Of a stretch of 26,713 bases of DNA, positions 21,501 through 24,754 are shown piece after piece. The stretch spans positions 1-26,713 of the forward strand of contig JAOXYB010048169.1 in NCBI GenBank assembly GCA_028565635.1, in the 5' to 3' direction. Each line of letters opens with the position of its first letter. Within the stretch, counting starts at the first letter, position 1. The DNA comes from Phoronis ovalis. Lineage: Eukaryota > Phoronida > Phoronidae. The position numbers and the translations under genes are program-made. The notes under the pieces are model-generated. The model searched no databases. It was not told the origin of the DNA and saw only the letters and a list, made by a program, of their open reading frames with translations.

Positions 21501-22271
21501 TGACGATGGGGGAAAAATAGCTGCAGATGGATTGGGATACCATTATACTCATCGCAATGATACTCATGGTGATTTATCACTTCATGGTGATGTTAACCTT
21601 GGGATACCCACTGATGGCTACACAGGGCGTGGATCAGGAGCTGGTCATGGTGGCAGTGGTGGTAGAGGAATTTTGAGCAACAGTGGGCATGGAGCTGGAT
21701 TTGCCTATGGTGACCTTTATGAGCCATTTGCATTTGGCAGTGCTGGAGGTGCAGGTATGTTATTTATATTAATATTCTTCATTTCGTATCCTCGTATACT
21801 CATTGTGGTTATGTGAACTTGATATCTTCATAACAGGTAGCAACTTCTGGTTGATCCAATTATAAAAACAATCGGTGCAAGCTCCTCCTCAATATATAAC
21901 AGTTGGTTTCAAAACTGTCGTTGACCTATAAAACAACCTTTAAAACAATCTGTTCCAAGCTTTAAATTTAATTTTGTTGTTGCCTTAAACATACTAATCA
22001 TCTTATCATATTCTTTATGCATTCCAAAACTGTATAATTATTTTACTTTATTGTTTCTTGCCCATGCCCATTCAAGGATACAATGGTGATCCCGGTGGCA
22101 CTGGTGGAGGCATCATCTGGTTAAACGTTACCAGTGTTCTGGAAATTGATGGTGAAGTTACCGCCAGTGGTGGATATGCTGATGGCAATGGAGGCGGAGG
22201 AGGAAGTGGTGGAAGCATATGGTTGTACAGTAACATCATAAAAGGTTATGGAAGGATTGCTGCAGATGGAG
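366..22271 (+). CDS. Giant modular glycine-rich extracellular protein with inserted discoidin domain (27 internal exons, both ends missing)
   Basis: The span of one gene, reconstructed from 27 exons whose splice phases all agree and which join without a stop into about 2,790 residues. Six glycine-rich units share ordered landmarks: HGG(S/R)GG, YGxxxxPxxFGSxGG, SGGSIWL, G(A/G)GGRI, GGPGTxFxY, LIIDN. Linkers between units are beta-strand-like, with many NxS/T sequons and few cysteines, which suggests an extracellular protein. An F5/8 type C domain lies in unit 1. No signal peptide, start codon, membrane segment or stop is visible because the ends are missing. Similar SGGSIWL/GGRI glycine-rich repeats occur, as I recall, in bacterial surface proteins and in plant glycine-rich proteins; this is memory, not a search. 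Function unknown; an adhesive, matrix or barrier role is inference. Most introns are phase 1 and split a glycine codon (G|GN). Confidence 0.85.
533..938 (+). other. Intron 1, unremarkable
   Basis: AT-rich non-coding sequence without long open frames or clear repeats. It ends in the acceptor ATTTCTAG at 938. Confidence 0.75.
939..1170 (+). CDS. Exon 2: glycine-rich unit 1, second part
   Basis: Acceptor TTTCTAG at 938, donor GTAAGA at 1171; phase 0 start, phase 1 end. It encodes VEGIISANG, a glycine stretch with SGGSIFVD, GSGRLSVIGGNG, GAGGRITV and finishes IFMYGGRG-G. It aligns along its second half with exon 9 and ends at exactly the same place and phase. In unit 2 the next exon continues directly with GGSG; here the discoidin cassette comes first. 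Confidence 0.9.
1171..2224 (+). other. Intron 2, contains dispersed repeat copy
   Basis: Bounded by GTAAGA and TTTTTTAAG. Roughly its second half is a repeat also found in intron 22 (listed separately). No coding sequence seen. Confidence 0.75.
1487..1992. repeat. Dispersed repeat, copy 1
   Basis: Matches 17109 to 17704 in the same orientation over most of its length. Shared blocks include TTGTAAGAAATG, CCACCAGTAATGCAGT, CATTTTGG.(T/A)GAATTTTGCATAAA, TTGTCCTTAACCA.ATTATATCAGAT and CAACAGTAGC.CCCT. Copies differ by many substitutions and short indels, so they are old. No coding capacity or target duplication was recognised; the ends are approximate. Confidence 0.75.
2225..2490 (+). CDS. Exon 3: N-terminal two thirds of an F5/8 type C (discoidin) domain
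   Basis: Acceptor TTTTTTAAG at 2224, donor GTGAGC at 2491; phase 1 start, phase 0 end. Reads GADDTTVPISLTASSSYS, then SWRASQTNTNQWLEVRFGKK, then VTAVQVRGDP...SWVKTFKLQHKNEDG..VDYK. This fits the F5/8C pattern: SW.A......WL.VD.G....V..I..QG......WV..F.L.YS.DG..W..Y. Such domains are beta-sandwich lectin or lipid-binding modules of extracellular proteins. The usual N-terminal cysteine (C.xPLGM) is absent in this exon, so the domain is divergent or uses another disulfide. Confidence 0.85.
2491..3008 (+). other. Intron 3, unremarkable
   Basis: AT-rich intron splitting the discoidin domain. No repeat or coding signal recognised. Confidence 0.75.
3009..3174 (+). CDS. Exon 4: C-terminal part of the discoidin domain
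   Basis: Acceptor AAATTTTAG at 3008, donor GTATAC at 3175; phase 0 start, phase 1 end. Reads EVSGQDAYVFVGNTDKSSIV, then LNYPVFTDALRFNPVSWNN, then VIAMAVRIKGYTP. This matches the F5/8C ending F.GN.D....V.N.F..PV.AR.IRI.P..W...IA.R.E..G, including the FVGNTD turn. Confidence 0.85.
3175..3483 (+). other. Intron 4, contains relic of the discoidin exon
   Basis: Mostly AT-rich filler. Positions 3343 to 3380 resemble the start of exon 3 (separate entry). Confidence 0.7.
3343..3380 (+). pseudogene. Decayed fragment of a second discoidin exon
   Basis: Positions 3351 to 3377 match exon 3 at 2251 to 2277 with few differences. Read in the exon's frame both give SLTASSSY; four of the differences are synonymous third-position changes (TCA/TCG, GCC/GCA, TCA/TCG, TAC/TAT). 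The relic then meets a TGA at 3378. The fragment lies directly after the discoidin exons, as expected for a tandem domain duplication that died. Only about 30 bases survive, so chance similarity is not fully excluded. Confidence 0.5.
3484..3531 (+). CDS. Exon 5: short linker closing the discoidin cassette
   Basis: Acceptor AATTTTTCAG at 3483, donor GTATGT at 3532; phase 1 at both ends, 48 bases. Encodes EPQKTMPGASCTVPTN-G, with one cysteine. It fits between exon 4 and exon 6 without breaking the frame. Being symmetrical (1-1), it could be skipped without a frameshift. Confidence 0.75.
3532..4028 (+). other. Intron 5, unremarkable
   Basis: AT-rich intron, no repeat recognised. Two possible acceptors, at 4019 (AAATAAG) and 4028 (GAAGCAG), are in the same phase nine bases apart. 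Confidence 0.7.
4029..4157 (+). CDS. Exon 6: end of glycine-rich unit 1
   Basis: Starts GTGGCTCTGG, the same bases that open its paralogue exon 10, which is why 4029 is preferred over the upstream in-phase acceptor (start 4020, adding Gly-Glu-Ala). Donor GTAATG at 4158; phase 1 at both ends. Encodes GGSGTVLLNKP, AELIVDNMG, then ADCSRYETEIS. The GTVLL...LIVDN part corresponds to GGPGTVFIY...LIIDN of later units. Confidence 0.8.
4158..4580 (+). other. Intron 6, unremarkable
   Basis: AT-rich intron ending in a good tract and acceptor TCTGTTTCAG at 4580. No repeat recognised. Confidence 0.75.
4581..6485 (+). CDS. Exon 7: 635-codon exon with five internal repeats of about 97 residues
   Basis: Acceptor TGTTTCAG at 4580, donor GTAAGC at 6486; phase 1 at both ends. 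The opening GAVASISDVPSDLDKITLSN is followed by beta-rich sequence. From about 5142 a repeat recurs at about 5431, 5737, 6023 and 6311, each near a tryptophan or equivalent (TWSG, IWSG, PWDN, IWSN, VLGC), followed by (V/L)x(V/I)xGxxxAG(L/S)L, and in the earlier copies FEP and a short strand motif. Spacing is 286 to 306 bases. The exon ends VSGTIDVSGGGYLNGKGPG, which leads into unit 2. Several NxS/T sequons support an extracellular location. It could form a repetitive beta-solenoid, which is inference. Confidence 0.92.
6486..6968 (+). other. Intron 7, holds a short repeat shared with intron 8
   Basis: Positions about 6747 to 6790 (GCAAAATTTTATGAAGCATT onward, with CTGATGTCCTG) resemble about 7367 to 7409. 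Otherwise AT-rich filler. The acceptor TCATTGAAG at 6968 has a weak pyrimidine tract. Confidence 0.65.
6969..7222 (+). CDS. Exon 8: glycine-rich unit 2, first part
   Basis: Phase 1 start, phase 0 end, donor GTGAGA at 7223. Encodes GAGLDNARGGTGGSHGGRGG, then LPYGSIFTPGTWGSGGG, GGNGGGFMHLYVAERMTLNG, and ends RMDGLSFQ. Landmarks match exon 1 and the exon 26 units. The GS(A/G)GG block has Trp where other units have Phe. Confidence 0.9.
7223..7692 (+). other. Intron 8, holds a foldback
   Basis: Contains the inverted repeat at 7290 to 7368 and the short repeat at 7367 to 7409. The rest is AT-rich. Confidence 0.7.
7290..7368. repeat. Foldback with 24-base arms
   Basis: Arm 7290-7313 (CCCAGAATGCCAGGTTTTGT...) and arm 7345-7368 (...AAAACTCAGCATTCTAGG) are reverse complements at about 21 of 24 positions, separated by 31 bases. 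The GGTTTTGTGAAT part also appears in the dispersed repeat near 1890, so this may be a small relative of that family. Confidence 0.65.
7693..7876 (+). CDS. Exon 9: glycine-rich unit 2, second part
   Basis: Acceptor TTATTTCAG at 7692, donor GTAAGT at 7877; phase 0 start, phase 1 end. Encodes SSNGGGGSGGSLWLES, GSGYIYSNGGQGHG, GGGGSGGRVTAKY and ends EHIEAK-G. Direct paralogue of exon 2 with the same 3' boundary. Confidence 0.9.
8118..8221 (+). CDS. Exon 10: end of glycine-rich unit 2
   Basis: Acceptor TTTGTGTAG at 8117, donor GTGAGT at 8222; phase 1 start, phase 0 end. Encodes GGSGAEAGGPGIIYMEGISP and LRIDNKCQSPH, the GGPGTxFxY...LIIDN landmarks in divergent form. Paralogue of exon 6. Confidence 0.87.
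8222..9339 (+). other. Intron 10, 1.1 kb
   Basis: AT-rich, with long T runs. Holds two adjacent copies of an approximately 25-base unit (AACCTTTTTTT.CAAAAATATAAAG) at about 8757 to 8806. No coding sequence recognised; a 72-codon open frame here is compositionally like the flanking intron. Confidence 0.7.
9340..9400 (+). CDS. Exon 11: small linker exon after unit 2
   Basis: Acceptor TGCTTCTAG at 9339; phase 0 start, phase 1 end. Encodes VMMPTSQSANQEDFNKFMET-G. Joined to exon 12 it gives ..FMETGGVSYLLPP.., which aligns in spacing with ..DGCRAWILPL.. of exon 26, so the donor at 9401 (GTACTA) is right even though it is weak. A transposon-like element begins six bases inside the intron. Confidence 0.78.
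9403..9877. mobile_element. Non-autonomous inverted-repeat element with minisatellite core
   Basis: Left end TACTCCCGGGAGGGTACT (9407-9424) is imperfectly inverse to the right end AGTACCCCCCGGG (9861-9873). Possible 4-base target duplication ACTA at 9403-9406 and 9874-9877. Sub-terminal GTGTGCCGCCC (about 9456) mirrors GGGCCGCACAC near 9830. The core has about nine copies of a TTTACCACAGGGTATATTTT-like unit between about 9492 and 9820, mostly every 33 to 36 bases. No transposase. Open frames running through it are not genes. Confidence 0.75.
9441..9456. repeat. Short (TA)n microsatellite
   Basis: A run of alternating TA between the left terminus and the core of the element at 9403 to 9877. 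Confidence 0.7.
9878..10166 (+). other. Rest of intron 11
   Basis: AT-rich sequence from the transposon end to the acceptor TATTGCCAG at 10166; nothing else recognised. Confidence 0.7.
10167..10351 (+). CDS. Exon 12: linker domain between units 2 and 3
   Basis: Acceptor TATTGCCAG at 10166, donor GTATAT at 10352; phase 1 start, phase 0 end. Encodes GVSYLLPPTDDFVYDFTLIE then IYGGAHLVSVGNRTVINTVE and LHIPPLHTLNVTQ. The pattern L.IYGGAHL parallels LQIYGNGHF in exon 26 and LLRGAHLAL in exon 19. Contains NRT and NVT sequons. Confidence 0.86.
10645..10867 (+). CDS. Exon 13: linker domain between units 2 and 3
   Basis: Acceptor ATTTCTTTCAG at 10644, donor GTGGGT at 10868; phase 0 start, phase 1 end. 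Encodes VSAYHRVNVTWQPVIYENAM, LDERALGLSISTCPTEYLV, IWGTLVGNNAHLVIAE-G. No named domain recognised; short beta-strands and a NVT sequon fit the other linkers. Confidence 0.83.
10868..11943 (+). other. Intron 13, mostly a TTAA-flanked element
   Basis: About three quarters of the intron is the inverted-repeat element at 11077 to 11887. Flanking parts are AT-rich. Confidence 0.75.
11077..11887. mobile_element. Non-autonomous inverted-repeat element with TTAA flanks
   Basis: TTAA at 11077-11080 is followed by AGGTATGATGCAACTC; GAGTTGCATCATACC at 11869-11883 is followed by TTAA at 11884-11887. The ends are inverse over 15 bases with one extra A on the left. A TTAA duplication is the target preference of the piggyBac superfamily, but the termini lack the usual CCC start, so assignment is open. 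The roughly 800-base interior is AT-rich, with no credible transposase. Confidence 0.65.
11944..12071 (+). CDS. Exon 14: linker domain between units 2 and 3
   Basis: Acceptor AATTTTCAG at 11943, donor GTTAGT at 12072; phase 1 start, phase 0 end. Encodes GAKLTMLLSSERNLQFVGI then VEEQGELDLVSRYGDERDQW and SIM. Appears to be beta-rich linker. No named domain recognised. Confidence 0.83.
12072..12608 (+). other. Intron 14, unremarkable
   Basis: AT-rich, no repeat or coding signal recognised; ends in acceptor CAATTACAG at 12608. Confidence 0.75.
12609..12831 (+). CDS. Exon 15: linker end and start of glycine-rich unit 3
   Basis: Acceptor TTCAATTACAG at 12608; donor read as TCT-A|GTGAGC at 12832; phase 0 start, phase 1 end. 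Encodes VIPEPEEGFRSGMVEIHGSG, LRLNAQKLKIDAGGVLSVNG then GYSGGGHGGKGAIGSVS. LKIDAGGVLSVNG matches ITIDAGGILSADG in exon 26. The open frame runs on for a few codons past the donor, but joining to exon 16 restores the HGG...YG..P..FGSGGG order. Confidence 0.84.
12832..13156 (+). other. Intron 15, unremarkable
   Basis: AT-rich, no repeat or coding signal recognised; ends CTCTTCTAG at 13156. Confidence 0.75.
13157..13246 (+). CDS. Exon 16: glycine-rich unit 3, YG..P..FGSGGG block
   Basis: Acceptor CTCTTCTAG at 13156, donor GTAAGC at 13247; phase 1 at both ends, 90 bases. Encodes HASGAIYGLVTNPTEFGSGG then GSATNSSGK-G. Carries one of the strongest unit landmarks and an NSS sequon. Symmetrical phases make it skippable in frame. 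Confidence 0.84.
13247..13527 (+). other. Intron 16
   Basis: AT-rich; acceptor TACTTTGAAG at 13527. Nothing else recognised. Confidence 0.7.
13528..13682 (+). CDS. Exon 17: glycine-rich unit 3, SGGSIWL block
   Basis: Phase 1 start, phase 0 end, donor GTGAAA at 13683. Encodes GGILKLDIVTSCVVEGTIMA, NGMPGSVNIGGGSGGSIWL, TADTVEGSGSIQ. Equivalent to GGRIWFNVT...GLVSANG...SGGSIWMH of exon 26, with one cysteine. Confidence 0.88.
13683..14004 (+). other. Intron 17, unremarkable
   Basis: AT-rich, no repeat recognised; acceptor TGTACACAG at 14004. Confidence 0.75.
14005..14157 (+). CDS. Exon 18: glycine-rich unit 3, GGRI block
   Basis: Phase 0 at both ends, 51 codons, donor GTAATG at 14158. Encodes SLGGDGASNSGGGGGGRIAI, HWYKIKWWFGHLVAYGGTGH, then GGAGTAFLQ. 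Corresponds to GGAGGRIALHF...GGPGTVFIY. Confidence 0.88.
14158..14643 (+). other. Intron 18, unremarkable
   Basis: AT-rich, no repeat recognised; acceptor TTGTGTAG at 14643. Confidence 0.75.
14644..14843 (+). CDS. Exon 19: LIIDN block and following linker
   Basis: Phase 0 start, phase 2 end, donor GTAATG at 14844. Encodes DVTQHVMNRTLIIDNNNRLP, SYDSGRTWIVSNASKIFENI then LLRGAHLALHPDLG. Parallels HRTLIIDNNGVPNP...CRAWILP...LQIYGNGHFAILP of exon 26. Sequons NRT and NAS. Confidence 0.87.
15091..15279 (+). CDS. Exon 20: IGDKTGVLHVG linker segment
   Basis: Acceptor TTTTTGACAG at 15090, donor GTAAGT at 15280; one of only two phase 2 junctions on each side. Encodes VIGDKTGVLHVGPGQYIVVQ, ELEFSNNVYIYAGGTLVLPP and CHGIDITVM. 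A clear third, intron-split copy of the MIGDRTG.(I/V)HV...DLPF.VHVY.GG.LGL...HGI(D/E)I segment that is duplicated in exon 26. Confidence 0.88.
15280..16081 (+). other. Intron 20, 0.8 kb
   Basis: AT-rich. An imperfect palindrome lies at 15917 to 15961, with perfect 10-base outer arms AGTTTTACAT and ATGTAAAACT. No coding sequence recognised; acceptor CACATTTTAG at 16081. Confidence 0.7.
16082..16280 (+). CDS. Exon 21: linker domain before unit 4
   Basis: Phase 2 start, phase 0 end, donor GTGAGT at 16281. Encodes GTLGAHDLTVGNGCRLLLSN, GTYIFDNLTVSYEGEVTMMS, IPEIERNLTLK. Equivalent in position to the GILAHVVNLTLHHGG segment of exon 26, diverged. Sequons NLT twice. Confidence 0.85.
16483..16642 (+). 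CDS. Exon 22: linker end before unit 4
   Basis: Acceptor CTGCTTTCTAG at 16482, donor GTAAAG at 16643; phase 0 start, phase 1 end. Encodes VGKFHIKGQGHVHAVHVNVE, TLIIDDLGRLVGDLHNIP, then GEGVDASGAS-G. TLIIDDLGRLVGD corresponds to ITIDDGGKIAADG. Confidence 0.84.
16643..17761 (+). other. Intron 22, contains dispersed repeat copy
   Basis: The second half is the repeat at 17109 to 17704. The acceptor GCTGAAATAG at 17761 has a poor pyrimidine tract. Confidence 0.75.
17109..17704. repeat. Dispersed repeat, copy 2
   Basis: Same orientation as the copy at 1487 to 1992, roughly 90 bases longer through indels. Homology may extend weakly upstream of 17109. The flanking exons are not homologous (exon 23 here, discoidin exon 3 there), so this is an inserted repeat family rather than part of the gene's own unit duplication. 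Confidence 0.75.
17762..18021 (+). CDS. Exon 23: glycine-rich unit 4, first part
   Basis: Phase 1 start, phase 0 end, donor GTACAT at 18022. Encodes GAGHGGRGGAGEHQPSTGDA, YGQLFEPDTRGCKGGHANGG, GGIVTLNIIERMKVDGVISS, then GGGGSGGMVNITVNLMQ. All landmarks are in order, but FGSAGG is replaced by RGCKGG, introducing a cysteine. Confidence 0.88.
18206..18404 (+). CDS. Exon 24: glycine-rich unit 4, second part (GC donor)
   Basis: Acceptor CATTTTAAG at 18205; phase 0 start, phase 1 end. Encodes GYGKIQAIGGDGYSSGSNNG, GGGAGGRIGVYFAENKTFSG, GGPGTIFLYHT-G. The donor appears to be GC (ACAG|GCACTG at 18405): only this junction gives YHTGYNHSTLV, the same length as YHLLENHRTLI in exon 26. Nearby GT dinucleotides are out of phase or poor. 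Confidence 0.8.
18405..18887 (+). other. Intron 24, probable GC-AG intron
   Basis: Starts GCACTG and ends TTGTTATAG at 18887. No repeat or coding signal recognised inside. Confidence 0.6.
18888..19031 (+). CDS. Exon 25: LVINN block after unit 4
   Basis: Acceptor TTGTTATAG at 18887, donor GTATAT at 19032; phase 1 at both ends. Encodes YNHSTLVINNNNRGPAG then DYSDLSQDGSRAWFLPHHGD and HRFT-G. Matches NHRTLIIDNNGVPNP...GCRAWILPLSGNNEF of exon 26 closely. Confidence 0.88.
19032..19609 (+). other. Intron 25, unremarkable
   Basis: AT-rich, no repeat recognised; acceptor TTTTTTAAG at 19609. Confidence 0.75.
19610..21754 (+). CDS. Exon 26: 715-codon exon with a 455-residue tandem duplication
   Basis: Phase 1 at both ends, donor GTATGT at 21755. 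The segment beginning MIGDRTGAIHVG at 19714 recurs as MIGDRTGTVHVT at 21079, 1365 bases (455 codons) later, with strong identity through LPF.VHVY.GG.LGL, HGI(D/E)I.L.G.L.HV.N.TLHHGG, TDPV..PGI, ENITID.GG..(S/A)ADGLGY. Between lies all of glycine-rich unit 5 (GAGHGGSGGHG, YSDIYRPEEFGSAGGG, SGGSIWMH, GAGGRIALHF, GGPGTVFIYH, RTLIIDNNG), and the end opens unit 6 (GAGHGGSGGRG, YGDLYEPFAFGSAGGAG). At least ten NxS/T sequons; one or two cysteines. Homologous positions in unit 4 are split by introns, while this copy is not. Confidence 0.94.
21755..22076 (+). other. Intron 26, unremarkable
   Basis: AT-rich; acceptor ATTCAAG at 22076. No repeat recognised. Confidence 0.7.
22077..22271 (+). CDS. Exon 27: glycine-rich unit 6, last recognisable exon
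   Basis: Phase 1 at both ends. Encodes GYNGDPGGTGGGIIWLNVTS, VLEIDGEVTASGGYADGNGG, GGGSGGSIWLYSNIIKGYGR, IAADG-G. The unit breaks off here: the expected GAGGRI, GGPGT and LIIDN blocks are not found further on. The donor GTATTT at 22272 is weak. If it is not used, the frame adds a short tail, GILFFLESLTSD, and stops at 22307-22309, which would be an unusual way for the protein to end. Confidence 0.85.
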
Positions 22272-22994
22272 GTATTTTATTTTTTCTAGAAAGCTTGACA
22301 AGTGATTGATCAAAAAAGCTGTCAGTGTGAGTTCAGATGTGACCTTTTTGAAGCTTGCTTTAAATATTTAATAAAATATTGATATTTTTAACAGTCCATG
22401 AAGCATTTTGTGTAAATGTCAAATCTTACTGTCATAATAACAGTTATAAATATTTAAACAACTTGAACAAAAGCTGTTTTTTCCTTACACCATGTAGATA
22501 TGTTTATGTCAGTGTTATTTGGCTTATACCTTTTTCTTATCTCTATAATCAATGCGAAGTTGTCTGAAACATTATTGGTTAACATTTACAAATGTAAGAG
22601 TGTTTGGTTGAAAGTTGAACAAGTGAGCTAATCAGTGGCTATTGTGCTTTTATTTGAAATTTAATTTTCATAAAATATTACTCAAAATATCTATGCTTTG
22701 TAAAGGTTTTACATAACAGCCTTTCTAAAAATGGATAAATTTATTTGATTTTCTTGTATTATCTTTTTTACCCAGACTGAATTATGTACAATACAGCTCA
22801 ATGTATCTGTAGGGACTTAATACTACAAAGAATCATTTAGACATTTTTCGGTATAGTGTATTTTTGTGTAAAACTGATGTTTACTCTCTGTAAGGTTTAC
22901 ATCACATTTTAATAACAATTACATGCATACTTGAGACTAATATATTTACTAGTTATATAGTAGACTCCTCTCATGCATGGCTGTTCCAGTCTCT

Positions 22995-23005
22995 CCCCCC
23001 CCCCC
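22995..23005. repeat. C homopolymer, 11 bases
   Basis: A CTCT stretch leads into eleven consecutive C, conspicuous in such AT-rich sequence. Confidence 0.9.
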
Positions 23006-23449
23006 GAATACTATATGTGCAAACCAAGCATACATTCAATAGGAATTATAATAAACTTTTCAAAATTAAAAATAATTATTAGGTTTAGAATTTTAATATA
23101 GTATAATACATGTACTCAAAAGGTTCTTTTTCTAAAATTTTGTTTCCTGATAAACCAGATAAACCTTTATTTATAGTGTAATTGATTGGTAGTTTGCACC
23201 TGTATAAAACTGATGGAATAACTGTGAGAAGACTCTATTAGTCTCAATCTTTTCATAAAACAAATAGTTTGCTTTCAGGGATTAAGACAAAAGATCTATG
23301 GTTTTTAATCTTATTTTGCACCATACTGTATATATTTCTGAATTACACAAGAACAAGCTAGAATATAAAGGCTTAGAGTAACTATATGTTTTGATTATGT
23401 AAGTAAAACAAAGTATATCATGATACAGAAAGAGCTTAAACTGGATAAA

Positions 23450-23720
23450 TACCTCGAATAAGTCTCCAACTTTTTATTTGATTGTTTCAAATAAGTATCC
23501 AACTTTGTAATGGAATATGTCAAATAAGCATCCAACTTTATGTTTATATGTGTCAAATAAGTATCCAACCTTTAATTTGAATGTGTCGAATGTAGAAAAA
23601 GTATCCAACTTAGTTTTTATTTGAATGTATAAAATAAGCATTCAACTTTAAATTTAAATGTGTTGGTTGTCGAAGTATCCAACTTTATATAAGAATGACT
23701 GCGTCGAATCTCGAATAATC
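23450..23720. repeat. Minisatellite with 33 to 40 base period
   Basis: Seven copies of an AAATAAGTATCCAACTTT-like core, with TCCAAC starting near 23465, 23498, 23531, 23564, 23604, 23641 and 23678. The first four are exactly 33 bases apart, the later ones 37 to 40. Between cores lies a variable TTTGAATGTGTC-like stretch. No flanking inverted repeats seen. Confidence 0.8.
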
Positions 23721-24137
23721 AAGAGACAATTAAATTGTCACTTTAAGCAGTTGTATAATACTTGAAATACTGTATACTGAATTAATATGACATAGCATAA
23801 TGAACGTTTATGCTGTCAACTGCTCTATACTTAGCCATTTTGTAATAACATCATTTTTTTGTATAATACATGTTTTTATAACATTACTAGTTATATAATT
23901 TAAGAAAAAAATACTTGTTTAGTGTTTACAATTCTAGTCAAGAAATACAGAAAAATAGGTATAACCAGTAATGTAAAATAAAAAAGACCAGCGTAACAAG
24001 TTTGAGAAGATGCAGTATGATCTGTGACAAACTTTTGTTTCCTAATGTGAAGTGTTGTAACTTCTGCCAGATTATCAAATTATTCTTTAGAACAACATTT
24101 TTATGTTCAGCAATTGCAAGTTCTACTGCACTTAAAT

Positions 24138-24754
24138 TTATAAACTATTTTTTATCCTCATTTTTGATTTTTTAACCATTCTGTTAGAGCCACCAATCTT
24201 AACTTTCATACATGTACCATTGGTAATACCTGCAACATTGCCAGATGGACATGTATCTGAACCCTGGGGATAATGTGCATTCAAATCCATTCTTCCACAA
24301 GCAGCTTGCCACCACCCTCCTCCTCTCTCACGTGCACACTCAATATTAGGTGCAGTATCATGATCTGAATCTTTTGTACTGAATTGAAGATTGTTGGCGT
24401 GAGCTAACTGTTCATTAGCATCAGTATTACCATCATCTGTTACTTGTAGGCGATAAAAAGATGCTTCATTGCCAACACGAAAATTTGAATAATTTTGAAC
24501 AGTAGAAATTACTCCATCCCAAGTTTCTATAAAGATTTGCAAATGATATGCTTCCTGATCTGTCAAGAAAAATAGCTTGTCTAATCCAATCCAAAATTCG
24601 GATTCAAGATTTCCAAATCCACTTTTATATTTAGACCATAACTTATTAAAATCTACGTAGCCATTGAACCGGTGTTGTATGACGGTCCAACCATCTTCAC
24701 ACAAAACAAGGAAAGGATCAGTACCTTTTGGTTGAATCATCCTAATGCCATTAC
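24138..24754 (-). CDS. FReD gene terminal exon
   Basis: On the minus strand the acceptor TTTCTTTTGTAG precedes 24754; the exon starts in phase 1 and runs to TAA at 24138-24140. Codes residue 11 to 214 of the visible protein. An open frame continues upstream into the intron to 24806, but the splice signal and the fit to the small exon show that this is not coding. Confidence 0.9.

Larger units (their letters stand above)
22272..24137. other. No gene recognised: intron or intergenic
   Basis: AT-rich sequence in which I searched for further glycine-rich exons on the plus strand and FReD exons on the minus strand and found none. It contains a C run at 22995-23005 and a minisatellite at about 23450-23720. 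Part of the right end is presumably the 3' untranslated region of the minus-strand gene; no poly(A) signal could be assigned with confidence. Confidence 0.65.

Noticed and set aside
21868-21890. Second possible discoidin relic (GCAAGCTCCTCCTC) in intron 26
   Set aside because: Only about 16 of 20 bases agree and the surrounding sequence gives no support; treated as chance.
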